From DATLYF01 sp035575095 (GTDB lineage: Bacteria > Pseudomonadota > Gammaproteobacteria > Competibacterales > Competibacteraceae), in contig DATLYF010000126.1 in NCBI GenBank assembly GCA_035575095.1, forward strand, positions 9,690 to 73,689: a stretch of 64,000 nt of DNA, written 5' to 3'. The position numbers and the translations under genes were made by a program. Below the pieces are notes generated by a model. The model was given only the letters and a program-made list of their open reading frames with translations, did no database searches and had not been told where the DNA came from. Shown here piece after piece: positions 35,474 through 46,510 of the stretch. Position 1 is the first letter of the stretch. Every line of letters starts with the position of its first letter.

Positions 35474-35502
35474 ATTTTAAAAGCTAGTCCAGGCAAATGC
35501 AA
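35474..35502 (-). promoter_or_regulatory. Promoter of the rpsU-dnaG-rpoD operon
   Basis: Minus-strand -35 TTGCAT (complement of 35497-35502), exact 17-base spacer and -10 TAAAAT (complement of 35474-35479), about 55 bases before the rpsU start. The region is divergent from tsaD. Confidence 0.65.
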
Positions 35503-35542
35503 AACCCTTGCGTTGCCCGGACTCTGACGGGACACTTTATTT

Positions 35543-36562
35543 ATGCTAGTACTTGGAATCGAAACTTCCTGCGACGAGACTGGGGTCGCCCTCTACCACG
35601 GTGAACGCGGGCTGCTGGCCCACGCTCTGTACAGCCAGGTGGAGCTACACGCCCAGTACGGCGGGGTGGTGCCGGAGCTGGCCTCGCGCGACCATGTGCG
35701 CAAGGCGCTGCCGCTGCTGCGCCAGGTGTTCCGCGACGCCGGGGTGAGCGCAGCTTCCGTGAATGGGGTCGCCTATACCGCCGGGCCGGGGCTGATCGGC
35801 GCGCTACTGGTGGGGGCCTCCCTGGGGCGCACCCTGGCCTGGACCTGGGGTGTGCCGGCGCTGGGCGTGCACCACATGGAGGGCCATCTGCTGGCGCCCA
35901 TGCTGGAGGATGAGCCTCCGGCCTTTCCCTTCGTCGCTCTGCTGGTCTCCGGTGGGCATACCATGCTGGTGGAGGTGAACGGCATCGGCCGCTACCGGCT
36001 GCTGGGCGAATCGCTGGACGATGCCGCCGGCGAGGCCTTCGACAAGACCGCCAAGTTGCTCGGCCTGGGCTATCCCGGCGGACCGGCTCTCGCGAGGCTG
36101 GCCGAGCGAGGCGATCCCACGCGCCTCAGCTTTCCGCGGCCGATGACCGATCGCCCCGGCCTGGACTTCAGCTTCAGCGGCCTTAAGACCTATGCGCTCA
36201 ACACCCGCCAGGAACTGGGGCCGTCGCCGCGCAACGACGCCGATGTGGCGCGCGCCTTCGAAGAGGCGGTGGTCGATACCCTGGCCATCAAGTGCCGGCG
36301 TGCCCTGCGTCAGACCGGCATCCGCCGCCTGGTGGTGGCGGGCGGGGTGGGCGCCAACCGCCGCCTGCGCCAGCGGCTGCGCGAGCTGGCCGAGCAGGAG
36401 GGCGGGAAAGTCTACTATCCGCGTCTGGAGTTCTGCACCGACAATGGCGCCATGATCGCCTATGCCGGCTACCTGCGCCTAGCCGCCGGGCAGTGCGAGG
36501 ACAGCGCCATCCGCGTGCGCGCCCGCTGGCCGCTAGATAGCCTGACGCCGCCGGGCGGCTGA
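35543..36562 (+). CDS. tsaD: tRNA N6-adenosine threonylcarbamoyltransferase
   Basis: A 339-residue ASKHA-fold protein with [18 protein letters not shown] and the metal ligands His111 and His115 in [21 protein letters not shown] and [13 protein letters not shown] complete the signature. It transfers the threonylcarbamoyl group to A37 of tRNAs reading ANN codons, with TsaB and TsaE. It is divergent from rpsU, the usual gammaproteobacterial arrangement, and convergent with plsY. Confidence 0.97.
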   Translation: MLVLGIETSCDETGVALYHGERGLLAHALYSQVELHAQYGGVVPELASRDHVRKALPLLRQVFRDAGVSAASVNGVAYTAGPGLIGALLVGASLGRTLAWTWGVPALGVHHMEGHLLAPMLEDEPPAFPFVALLVSGGHTMLVEVNGIGRYRLLGESLDDAAGEAFDKTAKLLGLGYPGGPALARLAERGDPTRLSFPRPMTDRPGLDFSFSGLKTYALNTRQELGPSPRNDADVARAFEEAVVDTLAIKCRRALRQTGIRRLVVAGGVGANRRLRQRLRELAEQEGGKVYYPRLEFCTDNGAMIAYAGYLRLAAGQCEDSAIRVRARWPLDSLTPPGG

Positions 36563-36612
36563 GCCGCAGCCGCAGCTGGCCCGAGACGCGTCCGCCAGCA
36601 ACCCCTACGACC

Positions 36613-37203
36613 TCAGTCCTTCTTGATTAGCCGGCCTTCCTCGCCGGCCAACAGACGGCGGATGTTGTCCTTATGGCGCCAGATCAACAGCGCCACCATC
36701 ACCAGAGTGACCAGCACGTACACCGGTGGCACCCGGAACAACCACAGGTACAGGGGCGACAGCACGGATGCCGTGAGCGCGGCCAGGGAGGAGATCTGGG
36801 TGAGCTTGGCCACCAGCAGCCAGGTTCCCAGGCAGGCCAGGGCTACCGGCCAGGACAGACCGAGCAGCACGCCCAAGGCGGTGGCCACGCCCTTGCCGCC
36901 CTGGAAGCCGAAGAATACCGGAAAGAGATGGCCGAGGAAGGCGGCCAGCGCGGTGAGCGCCAGACCCACGGGGTCGACGCCGGCGAGCTTGGCCAGCAGC
37001 ACCGGGATCAGCCCCTTGAGGAAATCCCCGGCCAGGGTGATGACTGCCGCTTTCTTGCCACCGATGCGCAGCACGTTGGTGGCCCCGGGGTTGCGCGAGC
37101 CCTGGCTGCGCGGGTCGGGCAGTCCCAGCAGCCGGCAGACGATGATGGCGGTGGAGAGAGAGCCGAGCAGATAGCCGAAGGCGACGAACAGGGCAGCGAG
37201 CAT
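36613..37203 (-). CDS. plsY: Glycerol-3-phosphate acyltransferase PlsY
   Basis: A 196-residue membrane protein with five or so transmembrane segments and the three PlsY loops: GSLSTAIIVCRLLGLPDPR, SRNPGATNVLR and a central GHLFPVFFGFQGGKGVATALG. It acylates glycerol 3-phosphate with acyl-phosphate, the first step of phospholipid synthesis. It is divergent from folB, as is common in gammaproteobacteria. Confidence 0.96.
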   Translation of the reverse strand: MLAALFVAFGYLLGSLSTAIIVCRLLGLPDPRSQGSRNPGATNVLRIGGKKAAVITLAGDFLKGLIPVLLAKLAGVDPVGLALTALAAFLGHLFPVFFGFQGGKGVATALGVLLGLSWPVALACLGTWLLVAKLTQISSLAALTASVLSPLYLWLFRVPPVYVLVTLVMVALLIWRHKDNIRRLLAGEEGRLIKKD

Positions 37204-37333
37204 GGTGAATGTGAGGAGGTTGATGGCGTTCGGCCAAACTTAGCATGGAAGCGTGCCCTTGGCAGGGCTTGCCAAGGCCGGGCAGCGGTGCTACATGGGA
37301 ACGCTCACCCGCCACGAATTGCCAACGAGCATC

Positions 37334-37690
37334 ATGGACATCATCTTCATCCGCGACCTGCGTATCGAGACCGTGATCGGTATCTACGACTGGGAGCGGC
37401 AGATCCGCCAGACCGTCAGCATCGACCTGGAACTCGGCGCCGATATCCGCCGGGCCGCGCACAGCGACAACATCGACGATACCCTGAGCTACAAGACCGT
37501 GGCCAAACGCCTCATCCAGTTCGTGGAGAACAGTCAGTTCCTGCTGGTGGAGGCCCTGGCCGAGCAGATTGCCGAGTTGGTGATGCGTGAGTTCGGTGTG
37601 CCCTGGCTCAGGCTCACCCTGAGCAAGCCGGGAGCGGTGCGCGGCGCGCAGGCGGTGGGGGTGATCATCGAACGCGGGGAGCGGCGTTGA
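37334..37690 (+). CDS. folB: Dihydroneopterin aldolase
   Basis: The 118-residue protein MDIIFIRDLRIETVIGIYDW with ERQIRQTVSIDLEL and SYKTVAKRLIQFVENSQF is FolB; Lys near the C-terminus (LTLSKPGAVRGA) is the catalytic region. It converts dihydroneopterin to hydroxymethyl-dihydropterin in folate synthesis. The frame is open to 37253 but the family start is ATG 37334; the ribosome site there is weak. folK follows four bases after the stop. Confidence 0.93.
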   Translation: MDIIFIRDLRIETVIGIYDWERQIRQTVSIDLELGADIRRAAHSDNIDDTLSYKTVAKRLIQFVENSQFLLVEALAEQIAELVMREFGVPWLRLTLSKPGAVRGAQAVGVIIERGERR

Positions 37691-37694
37691 AGCC

Positions 37695-38198
37695 ATGGCC
37701 CGGGTCTACATCAGCATCGGCAGCAACGTGGAGCCGGCCCGCAACGTGCGATCCTGCCTGCAGGCGCTGGCCGAGTTGTTCGGAACGCTGACAGTATCGC
37801 CGGTGTACCGCAACAAGGCGGTGGGTTTCGAGGGCGACGACTTCCTCAATCTGGTGGTGGGAGCCGATACCGAACTCGGGGTGCGGCCGCTGACAGCACG
37901 GCTGCGCGAGGTCGAGGTGGCTCACGGGCGCCGCCGCGACGCCCCCAAGTTCTCGCCGCGCACTCTGGACCTGGACCTGCTGCTCTACGACGATCTGGTG
38001 CTGGAAGCCGGCGGCCTGCAACTGCCGCGCGACGAGATCACCCGCTACGCGTTCGTGCTCAAACCCCTGGCCGACATCGCCGGCCAGGAGCGCCATCCCA
38101 TCTTCGGCCGCAGCTATGCCGAGCTGTGGGCGGAGTTCGACCAGTCCGCCCAGCCGCTCACCCCGGTGACGCTGGAGGCAGGGACTGCCTCGGTCTAG
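37695..38198 (+). CDS. folK: 2-amino-4-hydroxy-6-hydroxymethyldihydropteridine diphosphokinase
   Basis: The 167-residue protein has YISIGSNVEPARNVRSCLQAL, VSPVYRNKAVG, the catalytic stretch RRRDAPKFSPRTLDLDLLLY and LPRDEITRYAFVLKPLADI, all HPPK signatures. It pyrophosphorylates hydroxymethyl-dihydropterin, the step after FolB, whose gene lies directly upstream. It is convergent with metF. Confidence 0.95.
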   Translation: MARVYISIGSNVEPARNVRSCLQALAELFGTLTVSPVYRNKAVGFEGDDFLNLVVGADTELGVRPLTARLREVEVAHGRRRDAPKFSPRTLDLDLLLYDDLVLEAGGLQLPRDEITRYAFVLKPLADIAGQERHPIFGRSYAELWAEFDQSAQPLTPVTLEAGTASV

Positions 38199-38234
38199 GC
38201 CATCGGCGCGGCCCACACCAAACCCGTTCGAATC

Positions 38235-39098
38235 TCAGGCGATCAGTCCCAGTCCGCGGCAGATGGCCAGGGTCGGCGCGGCCTGATTCATGGTGTAGAA
38301 GTGCAGGCCAGGAGCGCCGCCCTGCAGCAGACGCCGGCACAGTTCCGTCACCACCTCCAGGCCGAAGCTGCGGATCGCCGCCAGGTCGTCGCCGTAGCCC
38401 TCCAGCCGTTGCCGTATCCAGCGCGGGATCTCCGCCCCGCACTGATCGGAGAAGCGCGCCAGTTGCTTGTAGTTGGTGATGGGCATGATGCCCGGTACGA
38501 TGGGGATGTGGACGCCGCGCCGGGCACAGTCGTCGCGGAAGCGGAAATAGGCATCCGGGTTGAAGAAGTACTGGGTGATGGCCGCATTGGCGCCGGCTGC
38601 CACTTTACGGCAGAAATTCTGCAGATCGCGCTCCGGACTGCTCGCCTGCGGATGGAACTCCGGGTAGGCGGCCACTTCGATGTGGAAGTGCTCGCCGCAG
38701 CTCTCGCGGATGAAGGCCACCAGCTCGTTGGCGTAGCGCAGCTCGCCGGGGTCGCGCATGCCGCCGGGCAGGTCGCCGCGCAGGGCGACGATGCGACGAA
38801 TGCCGTGGCTGCGGTAGTACTCCAGGATGGCGTGCACGCTCTCCCGCGTGGAGGCGATGCAGGTCAGGTGAGGCGCGGCCTCCACCGGGTCCTGCTGGCG
38901 GATGTCCATGACCGCCTCGAAAGTGCGGTTGCGGGTGGAGCCGGCGGCGCCATAGGTCACCGAGTAGTATTCGGGCGCCAGGGCCAGCAGCTGGCGGCGG
39001 GTATCGCGTAACTCGGCCGCCGCTTGCGGCGAGTTCGGTGGGAAGAACTCGCAGCTGAGCAGCGGCTGAGCGTGAGGACGGCTGGCGGGCGCGGACAT
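38235..39098 (-). CDS. metF: Methylenetetrahydrofolate reductase
   Basis: A 287-residue TIM-barrel flavoprotein with LLSCEFFPPNSPQAAAELRD, PHLTCIASTRESVHAIL, GIRRIVALRGDLPGGM and the ITQYFFNPDAYFRF strand. It makes 5-methyl-THF for methionine synthesis and complements the metK-ahcY genes upstream on the same strand. It has its own control region: a perfect ten-base inverted repeat lies about 96 bases upstream, past the ahcY terminator, so it is not simply read from the ahcY message. Confidence 0.96.
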   Translation of the reverse strand: MSAPASRPHAQPLLSCEFFPPNSPQAAAELRDTRRQLLALAPEYYSVTYGAAGSTRNRTFEAVMDIRQQDPVEAAPHLTCIASTRESVHAILEYYRSHGIRRIVALRGDLPGGMRDPGELRYANELVAFIRESCGEHFHIEVAAYPEFHPQASSPERDLQNFCRKVAAGANAAITQYFFNPDAYFRFRDDCARRGVHIPIVPGIMPITNYKQLARFSDQCGAEIPRWIRQRLEGYGDDLAAIRSFGLEVVTELCRRLLQGGAPGLHFYTMNQAAPTLAICRGLGLIA

Positions 39099-39193
39099 GG
39101 TAGTGTACTGCGGCGGCTGATCATTACCAGGGATTCTGCGAATCCCTCAGGCGGCCGTCTATGGAGCATTTTTCCGTGTCAGGTTGAATATTA

Positions 39194-39219
39194 TTCATGA
39201 TTGTTTCATCAATCATGAA
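39194..39219 (-). promoter_or_regulatory. Perfect inverted repeat upstream of metF
   Basis: TTCATGATTG (39194-39203), TTTCAT, CAATCATGAA (39210-39219): ten-base perfect arms in an otherwise AT-rich 90-base stretch. The size and symmetry suit a dimeric repressor or activator of methionine metabolism. It matches neither the MetJ box nor the classic MetR spacing exactly, so the protein is unknown. Confidence 0.5.
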
Positions 39220-39247
39220 ATCCGATAAAGCGCCAGGCGCAGAGCAT

Positions 39248-39274
39248 GAAAAAACCCGCCGGAGTGCGGCGGGT
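39248..39274 (-). terminator. Intrinsic terminator of ahcY
   Basis: On the minus strand ACCCGCCG, a five-base loop and CGGCGGGT are followed by a run of six U (complement of the A-run 39249-39254). It lies 47 bases past the ahcY stop. Confidence 0.88.
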
Positions 39275-39320
39275 CGGGTGTGTCGATTCCTGTGTCAGCG
39301 GCACAGGGCAGGCAGCGCAC

Positions 39321-40739
39321 TCAGTAGCGATAGTGCTCCGGCTTGAACGGCCCTTCCTTGGCCACGCCGATGTAGGCGGCCTGCTCGTCGGTGAGTTCGG
39401 TGAGCTGGGCGCCGAGCTTCTTCAGATGCAGCCGCGCTACCATCTCATCGAGCTTCTTCGGCAAGGTGTAGACGCCGATGGGGTACTGGGCAGTGTTGCT
39501 GAACAGCTCGATCTGGGCCAGCACCTGGTTGGTGAAGGAGTTGGACATGACGAAGCTGGGATGCCCGGTGGCGCAGCCCAGGTTCACCAGCCGTCCCTCG
39601 GCCAGCAGGATGATGCGCTTGCCATCGGGGAAGATGATGTGGTCGACCTGCGGCTTGATGTTCTCCCAGCGGTACTGCCTGAGGCTGGCGACGTCGATCT
39701 CGGAGTCGAAGTGCCCGATGTTGCAGACGATGGCCTGATGCTTCATCGCCTGCATGTGCGCGTGGCTGATGACGCGCACATTGCCGGTGGCGGTAACGAA
39801 GATGTCGGCCTTGGCAGCGGCGTAGTCCATGGTCACCACGCGGTAGCCCTCCATGGCCGCCTGCAGGGCGCAGATCGGATCGATCTCGGTCACCCACACG
39901 GTGGCCCCCAGCCCGCGCAGGCTCTGGGCGCAGCCCTTGCCGACGTCGCCGTAGCCGCAGACCACGGCGATCTTGCCGGCGATCATCACGTCGGTGGCGC
40001 GCTTGATGCCGTCGACCAGCGACTCGCGGCAGCCGTACAGGTTGTCGAACTTGGATTTGGTCACCGAGTCGTTGACGTTGATCGCCGGGAAGCGCAGCCG
40101 GCCTTCGGCGGCCATCTGGTAGAGGCGATGCACGCCGGTGGTGGTTTCTTCGGTGACGCCGCGGATTGCCGCGATGCGGGTCGAATACCAGCCGGGCTCG
40201 CTGTCCAGGCGCTTGCCGATGGCGGCGAAGAGGGCGCGCTCCTCGTCGTTGCCCGGATGGGCGATGACCGAACGATCCTGCTCGGCGCGCGCACCCAGGT
40301 GCAGCAGCAGGGTGGCATCGCCGCCGTCGTCCAGAATCATGTTGGCGGGCTGCCCTTCGGGCCACTCGAAGATGCGGTGGGTGAACTCCCAGTACTCCTC
40401 CAGACTCTCGCCCTTGTAGGCGAACACCGGGGTACCGGCGGCGGCGATGGCGGCGGCGGCATGGTCCTGGGTCGAGAAGATGTTGCAGGAGGCCCAGCGC
40501 ACTGCGGCGCCCAGGGCTTGCAGGGTCTCGATCAGCACCGCCGTCTGGATGGTCATGTGCAGGGAGCCGGCGATGCGGGCGCCTTTAAGCGGCTGCTGCG
40601 CGGCGTATTCCTCGCGCACCGCCATGAGGCCGGGCATTTCGGTCTCGGCGATGGCGATCTCTTTGCGACCCCAGTCGGCCAGGCTGATGTCGGCGACGCG
40701 ATAGTCGCCGCCGGTGGCGAGTTGCGGGACTGCGCTCAT
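39321..40739 (-). CDS. ahcY: Adenosylhomocysteinase
   Basis: The 472-residue protein has the NAD-binding [15 protein letters not shown], catalytic-site segments [35 protein letters not shown] and [13 protein letters not shown], and the C-terminal KPEHYRY. It splits S-adenosylhomocysteine to adenosine and homocysteine, relieving product inhibition of methyltransferases. A SAH riboswitch in the 118-base leader, between metK and this gene, gives direct feedback. The C-terminal tyrosine that reaches the neighbouring active site is present. Confidence 0.97.
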   Translation of the reverse strand: MSAVPQLATGGDYRVADISLADWGRKEIAIAETEMPGLMAVREEYAAQQPLKGARIAGSLHMTIQTAVLIETLQALGAAVRWASCNIFSTQDHAAAAIAAAGTPVFAYKGESLEEYWEFTHRIFEWPEGQPANMILDDGGDATLLLHLGARAEQDRSVIAHPGNDEERALFAAIGKRLDSEPGWYSTRIAAIRGVTEETTTGVHRLYQMAAEGRLRFPAINVNDSVTKSKFDNLYGCRESLVDGIKRATDVMIAGKIAVVCGYGDVGKGCAQSLRGLGATVWVTEIDPICALQAAMEGYRVVTMDYAAAKADIFVTATGNVRVISHAHMQAMKHQAIVCNIGHFDSEIDVASLRQYRWENIKPQVDHIIFPDGKRIILLAEGRLVNLGCATGHPSFVMSNSFTNQVLAQIELFSNTAQYPIGVYTLPKKLDEMVARLHLKKLGAQLTELTDEQAAYIGVAKEGPFKPEHYRY

Positions 40740-40761
40740 GGCGTTTCTCCATTCCAGGGAA

Positions 40762-40842
40762 TGGGCGCCGTTACCACGGGAAATCCGCCATCCCGAGCCT
40801 GACGGCCTGAGCTGGCCGCTGCAGCGCCCCTCGGGATGGCGG
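40762..40842 (-). ncRNA. S-adenosylhomocysteine (SAH) riboswitch
   Basis: Read on the minus strand, CCCGAG is followed by GGGCGCTGC, then the P2 helix, the closing GGCTCGGG and the conserved AACGGCGCCCA that pairs back to GGGCGC as a pseudoknot. The P1 stem is exceptionally long: CCGCCATCCCGAG (40785-40797) is perfectly complementary to CTCGGGATGGCGG (40830-40842), 13 pairs. This matches the SAH riboswitch consensus and its typical place before ahcY. High SAH should switch ahcY on. Confidence 0.92.
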
Positions 40843-40857
40843 GCTTGGAGGCCGGGG

Positions 40858-42084
<1,227 letters not shown>

Positions 42085-42130
42085 TCTCGTCCTCGAAACG
42101 GCAGTGGAGGAAACCCCAAGGAGAAGACAG

Positions 42131-42151
42131 GACCAGCCCCCGGGGCTGGTC
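42131..42151 (-). promoter_or_regulatory. Perfect 21-base palindrome in the metK leader
   Basis: GACCAGCCCC-C-GGGGCTGGTC is fully symmetrical. It lies 46 bases before the metK start and 154 bases before the divergent redoxin gene. As RNA it would be a strong hairpin, and as DNA a possible operator. It resembles no known SAM riboswitch. Confidence 0.45.
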
Positions 42152-42304
42152 AAAGCGGGCAGTTTAACCGCAAACTCAAGCAGTTTCATCTCCATTGGCG
42201 GCAAGTCGGTGAGCACCGGCACGCCTTGCACGGGAACAACGCCCGCTTGCTCCGGTCCAGCGCTTTGCTATAAGGCGTCTGATAGAGCTGTGGAGATGAC
42301 GACC

Positions 42305-42862
42305 ATGGTGCTGATGCACACTCCGATCTGTGATTTCGGCAAGCCTGCCCCCGACTTCGCGCTGCCTGGCGTCGACGGCAAAATCTGGACCCTGGACCAG
42401 TGCGCCGGACCCAACGGCGTGCTGGTCATGTTCATCTGCAATCATTGCCCTTATGTGAAGGCGGTGCTGGAGCGCATCATCCGCGATACCCGCGAGCTCA
42501 AGGGGCACGGGATCGGCTCGGTGGCCATCTCGGCCAACGATCCCACGGACTATCCGGAGGACTCGTTCGAGAACATGCGACGCATCGCCCGGGAGAAGGA
42601 CTTCCCCTTCCCCTACCTGTATGACGAGACCCAGGCGGTGGCCAAGGCGTATGGAGCGGTGTGCACCCCCGACTTCTTCGGCTACAACGCCCGGCGCGAA
42701 CTGCAGTATCGCGGCCGCCTCGACGCCAGCGGCCGCGAGCCGGCTCCGCCCGGCGCCCGCCGCGAGCTGTTCGAAGCCATGCTCCAGATAGCGCGCACCG
42801 GCCGGGGGCCGACGGAACAGGTGGCGAGCATGGGCTGTTCGATCAAGTGGCGCGCGCCTTGA
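42305..42862 (+). CDS. Thioredoxin-fold redoxin (AhpC/TSA-type) protein
   Basis: The 185-residue protein has GKPAPDFALPGVDGKIWTLD, the strand GVLVMFICNHCPYVKAVLER with a CxxC-like Cys-Asn-His-Cys-Pro site, and VCTPDFFGYNARRELQYRGR. This CNHCPYV form is the common small thioredoxin-like protein often annotated as alkyl hydroperoxide reductase/thiol-specific antioxidant. ATG 42305 has GGAG nine bases upstream; ATG 42296 is too near to that site. It is divergent from metK. Its electron donor and target are unknown. Confidence 0.85.
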   Translation: MVLMHTPICDFGKPAPDFALPGVDGKIWTLDQCAGPNGVLVMFICNHCPYVKAVLERIIRDTRELKGHGIGSVAISANDPTDYPEDSFENMRRIAREKDFPFPYLYDETQAVAKAYGAVCTPDFFGYNARRELQYRGRLDASGREPAPPGARRELFEAMLQIARTGRGPTEQVASMGCSIKWRAP

Positions 42863-42884
42863 ACGGCCGCGCCGCGCCTGCCGG

Positions 42885-43151
42885 CTATTCCAGGCCGTAG
42901 TGCTTGAGTTTTTTGCGCAGCGTGCTGCGGTTGATGCCCAGCACTGCGGCGGCGCGGGTCTGGTTACCGCGGGTGTAATGCAGCACCGTCTCCAGCAGCG
43001 GCTGTTCCATCTGCTCCAGCACCAGCTGGTAAAGATTGCTGGGCAGATCTCCGTCCAGGCGCTGGAAATACTCGTGCAGGGCGCTTTTGACCTGCTCGCG
43101 CAGTGGCACGGCGGGGGCGATGGCATCGTCCTGGGCGTCGGTGGCGGTCAT
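42885..43151 (-). CDS. fis: DNA-binding protein Fis
   Basis: An 88-residue Fis protein whose C-terminal HTH reads [20 protein letters not shown] with LKHYGLE at the end. The flexible N-terminus is shorter than in Escherichia coli. It bends DNA and controls rRNA, topology and growth-phase genes. It overlaps the end of dusB by four bases (ATGA), the standard dusB-fis operon. Confidence 0.95.
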   Translation of the reverse strand: MTATDAQDDAIAPAVPLREQVKSALHEYFQRLDGDLPSNLYQLVLEQMEQPLLETVLHYTRGNQTRAAAVLGINRSTLRKKLKHYGLE

Positions 43152-44137
43152 GCGGCCAGTCGTTCCTCTGCGGCTAGACGTTCGAAGAAAGCCCGGGTCA
43201 GCGCCAGTTGCTCTGCGGCGCGCTCGGCACGGTTGACCGCAGCGCGAAAGGCGGTGGCATCGAGGCGTCCCTGGCTGTACCAGGAGAGGTGCTTGCGCGC
43301 TACCCGCACGCCCAAGTACTCGCCGTAGAAGGCGTACAGGTTCTCCAGGTGTTCCAGCAGGATCGTCGCCACCTCCGCCAGCGGCGGCTCGGGTAGGCGC
43401 TGGCCGTGCCGCAGGTAGTGGGCGATCTCGCGGAAGATCCAGGGCCGGCCCTGGGCGGCACGGCCGATCATCACCGTGCCCACGCCGGTATGCTCCAGCA
43501 CCGCCCTGGCCTTCTCCGGCGTATCGATGTCGCCGTTGGCGATCACTGGGATGGACACCGCCTGGGCGATGGCGCGGATGGTGTCGTATTCGGCCTGGCC
43601 CTGGTACAGATCGGCGCGGGTGCGGCCGTGTACCGTCAGCGCACAGATGCCGGATTCTTGCGCGATGCGGGCGATGCTGACGCCGTTGCGGTGCGCCCGA
43701 TCCCAGCCGGTGCGGATCTTGAGGGTCACCGGTACCTCCACTGCCTTCACCACCGCCTCCAGGATGCGCCCCACCAGCGGCTCATCCCGCAGCAGCGCCG
43801 ACCCCGCCATGACGTTGCAGACCTTCTTCGCCGGGCAGCCCATGTTGATGTCGATGATTTGCGCGCCGTGCTCGACATTGAAGCGCGCCGCCTCGGCCAT
43901 CATCGCTGGATCGTAGCCGGCGATCTGCACGCTGATCGGCTCCACCTCGCCGGCATGGTCCAGCCGCCGCCGAGTCTTGGCGCTGTGCCACAGCCGCGGA
44001 TCGGAGGTCACCATCTCCGATACCGCCATGCCCGCCCCCAGCTGCTTGCACAGCTGCCGGAAAGGGCGATCGGTGACGCCGGCCATGGGCGCGAGTACCA
44101 CCGGCGGGTTAATGGTGTAAGGGCCGATATGCAGCAT
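43148..44137 (-). CDS. dusB: tRNA-dihydrouridine synthase B
   Basis: The 329-residue FMN TIM barrel has [18 protein letters not shown], the catalytic Cys in [20 protein letters not shown] and the phosphate-binding [31 protein letters not shown] completes the family signature. It reduces specific uridines in the D loop of tRNAs. It is co-transcribed with fis through a four-base overlap. Confidence 0.96.
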   Translation of the reverse strand: MLHIGPYTINPPVVLAPMAGVTDRPFRQLCKQLGAGMAVSEMVTSDPRLWHSAKTRRRLDHAGEVEPISVQIAGYDPAMMAEAARFNVEHGAQIIDINMGCPAKKVCNVMAGSALLRDEPLVGRILEAVVKAVEVPVTLKIRTGWDRAHRNGVSIARIAQESGICALTVHGRTRADLYQGQAEYDTIRAIAQAVSIPVIANGDIDTPEKARAVLEHTGVGTVMIGRAAQGRPWIFREIAHYLRHGQRLPEPPLAEVATILLEHLENLYAFYGEYLGVRVARKHLSWYSQGRLDATAFRAAVNRAERAAEQLALTRAFFERLAAEERLAA

Positions 44138-44245
44138 GAATCGATACGGAACAAGCTTAGCAGGCCGCCCGACGGGCAGGGCAGAGGATGATAGCGGAAC
44201 TGGGGGGCAGGAACCAGGGACCGAGGAGCGGGCGACGCTCCGCTT

Positions 44246-45139
44246 TTAACGGCGCACGCCGTGCAGCCGCACCCAGCCCTCCTTCTCGGCGCGAGGCTGG
44301 AACTCAAACCAGGGAGCGTAGGCGGCCTCCACCTCGTCGGCGTGGCGCGCCAGCAGCCCGGCCAGGACCACGGCGCCGCCCTGACGAGTGTGTTCGGCCA
44401 GGGTGGGGGCGAGCATCATCAGCGGACCGGCCAGGATGTTGGCCAACACCAGATCGGCGGGCGCTGCGGCGAGCTGCTCCGGCGGCACTACGTGCAGGCG
44501 CCCGAGGATCCCGTTGCGCGCGGCATTGTCGCGGGTAGCGGTGAGCGCCTGGGGATCGATGTCGGTGGCCCACAGCTCGCGGGCGCCGAGCAGACCGGCG
44601 GCGATGGCCAGGATGCCGGAGCCGCAGCCGTAGTCGATCACCACCTGGTCGCGGGGCGGATGGGCATCCAGCCATTCCAGGCACAGCGCGGTGGTGGGGT
44701 GGGTGCCGGTGCCGAAGGCCAGGCCGGGATCGAGCAGCAGGTTGACTGCGGCGAGATCGGGCGGGTTCTGGTTGGTGGGGCAGACCCACAGCCGCTGGCC
44801 AAAGCGCATGGGCTGGTAGTGATCCATCCAGGCGCGCACCCAGTCACGCTCCTCCAGGCTCTCGGCGCGCAGCTCGGGCAGCGCCTCGGAGCCGAGACTG
44901 GCGACGATCCGGCGCTTGACCGACTCGATGTCGGTCTGGGCGTCGAACAGGCCGGTGACCCGGGTGTGGGGCCACAATGGGGTCTCCCCGGGCAGCGGCT
45001 CCAGCACCGGATGGTCGGCGGCGTCCTGCAGGGTCACCGCCACCGCCCCAGCCGCCAGCAGGGCGTCCTCCAGCTCCTGCGGGCTGTGGCGCACGGCCTC
45101 CAGGGTCAGTTGCAGCCAGGCGGGGTCGGCGCTGCTCAT
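44246..45139 (-). CDS. prmA: Ribosomal protein L11 methyltransferase
   Basis: The 297-residue protein has the N-terminal L11-binding ferredoxin-like domain (WLQLTLEAVRHSPQELEDAL) and a SAM-binding core (GLAFGTGTHPTTALCLEWL; VIDYGCGSGILAIAAGLLGA; ADLVLANILAGPL). It trimethylates ribosomal protein L11. ATG 45139 is favoured by GAGGAGAC just upstream. It follows accC by eight bases, as in many gammaproteobacteria. Confidence 0.96.
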   Translation of the reverse strand: MSSADPAWLQLTLEAVRHSPQELEDALLAAGAVAVTLQDAADHPVLEPLPGETPLWPHTRVTGLFDAQTDIESVKRRIVASLGSEALPELRAESLEERDWVRAWMDHYQPMRFGQRLWVCPTNQNPPDLAAVNLLLDPGLAFGTGTHPTTALCLEWLDAHPPRDQVVIDYGCGSGILAIAAGLLGARELWATDIDPQALTATRDNAARNGILGRLHVVPPEQLAAAPADLVLANILAGPLMMLAPTLAEHTRQGGAVVLAGLLARHADEVEAAYAPWFEFQPRAEKEGWVRLHGVRR

Positions 45140-45147
45140 GAGTCTCC

Positions 45148-46494
45148 TCACTCCTTCAAACCCAGCAGCTTCTCCAGGTAGTGGATGTCGGTACCACCTT
45201 GGATGAAGCCGGCGTCGTTCATGATGCGCTGGTGTAGGGGCGCGTTGGTCTTGATGCCCTCGATCACCAGTTCGGCCAGGGCGTTGCGCATGCGGGCGAT
45301 GGCGAACTCGCGGCTCTCGCCGTGAGTGATGAGCTTGCCGATCATGGAGTCATAGTTGGGCGGTACGCGGTAACCGCTGTAGATGTGCGAATCCACCCGC
45401 ACACCCGGTCCGCCCGGTGCATGGTAGAGGGTGATGTTGCCGGGGGAGGGCAGGAAATTGTTCGGGTCTTCGGCGTTGATACGGCACTCGATGGCGTGGC
45501 CGCGCAGCACGATGTCCTTCTGGCGGAAGGCGAGCGGCAGCCCGGCGGCGATGCGGATCTGCTCCTTGACGATGTCCACCCCGGTGATCATCTCGGTGAC
45601 CGGGTGCTCCACCTGGATGCGGGTGTTCATCTCGATGAAGTAGAACTCGCCGTCCTGGTAGAGGAACTCGAAGGTGCCGGCGCCGCGATAGCCGATGCGC
45701 TTGCAGGCTTCGACGCAGATCATACCGATGTGGCGGCGCTGCTCCTCGCTGAGGCCGGGAGCGGGGGCCTCCTCCACCACCTTCTGGTGGCGGCGCTGCA
45801 TGGAGCAGTCGCGCTCGCCCAGGTAGACGGCGTTGCCATGGCTGTCGGCCAGCACCTGAATCTCGATGTGGCGTGGCCGCTCCAGGAACTTCTCCATGTA
45901 CACCATGGGATTGCCGAAAGCGGCCTGGGCTTCAGCGCGGGTCAGGGAAATGGTGTTGAGCAGCGCCGCCTCGGAGTGCACCACGCGCATACCGCGCCCG
46001 CCGCCGCCGCCGGCGGCCTTGATGATCACCGGGAAGCCGATGCGGCGTGCCAGGCGCAGGGTCTCCTCGTCGTCGTCCCCCAGCGGTCCGTCGGAGCCGG
46101 GCACGCAGGGGATGCCGGCCTCCTTCATGGCCTTGATGGCGGAGACCTTGTCGCCCATCAGACGGATGGTCTCCGGGCGCGGGCCGATGAAGATGAAACC
46201 GGACTGTTCGACGCGCTCGGCGAAATCGGCGTTCTCCGAGAGAAAACCATAGCCGGGGTGGATGGCCACGGCGTCGGTGACCTCGGCCGCCGAGATCAGC
46301 GCCGGCATGTTCAGATAGCTCTCGGCGGGGGGTGGGGGACCGATGCACACCGACTCGTCGGCCAGGCGCACATGCTTGAGATCGCGGTCCACGGTGGAGT
46401 GGACGGCGACGGTCTTGATGCCCAGTTCGCGGCAGGCGCGCAGGATGCGCAGGGCGATTTCTCCGCGGTTGGCGATGACGACTTTATCCAGCAT
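45148..46494 (-). CDS. accC: Acetyl-CoA carboxylase, biotin carboxylase subunit
   Basis: A 448-residue ATP-grasp enzyme with [35 protein letters not shown], the glycine loop [11 protein letters not shown] and [18 protein letters not shown]. Catalytic [14 protein letters not shown] is also present. It carboxylates biotin on AccB for malonyl-CoA formation. It lies 16 bases after accB and eight bases before prmA. Confidence 0.98.
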   Translation of the reverse strand: MLDKVVIANRGEIALRILRACRELGIKTVAVHSTVDRDLKHVRLADESVCIGPPPPAESYLNMPALISAAEVTDAVAIHPGYGFLSENADFAERVEQSGFIFIGPRPETIRLMGDKVSAIKAMKEAGIPCVPGSDGPLGDDDEETLRLARRIGFPVIIKAAGGGGGRGMRVVHSEAALLNTISLTRAEAQAAFGNPMVYMEKFLERPRHIEIQVLADSHGNAVYLGERDCSMQRRHQKVVEEAPAPGLSEEQRRHIGMICVEACKRIGYRGAGTFEFLYQDGEFYFIEMNTRIQVEHPVTEMITGVDIVKEQIRIAAGLPLAFRQKDIVLRGHAIECRINAEDPNNFLPSPGNITLYHAPGGPGVRVDSHIYSGYRVPPNYDSMIGKLITHGESREFAIARMRNALAELVIEGIKTNAPLHQRIMNDAGFIQGGTDIHYLEKLLGLKE

Positions 46495-46510
46495 GGTCGG
46501 TTGCGCCCGC

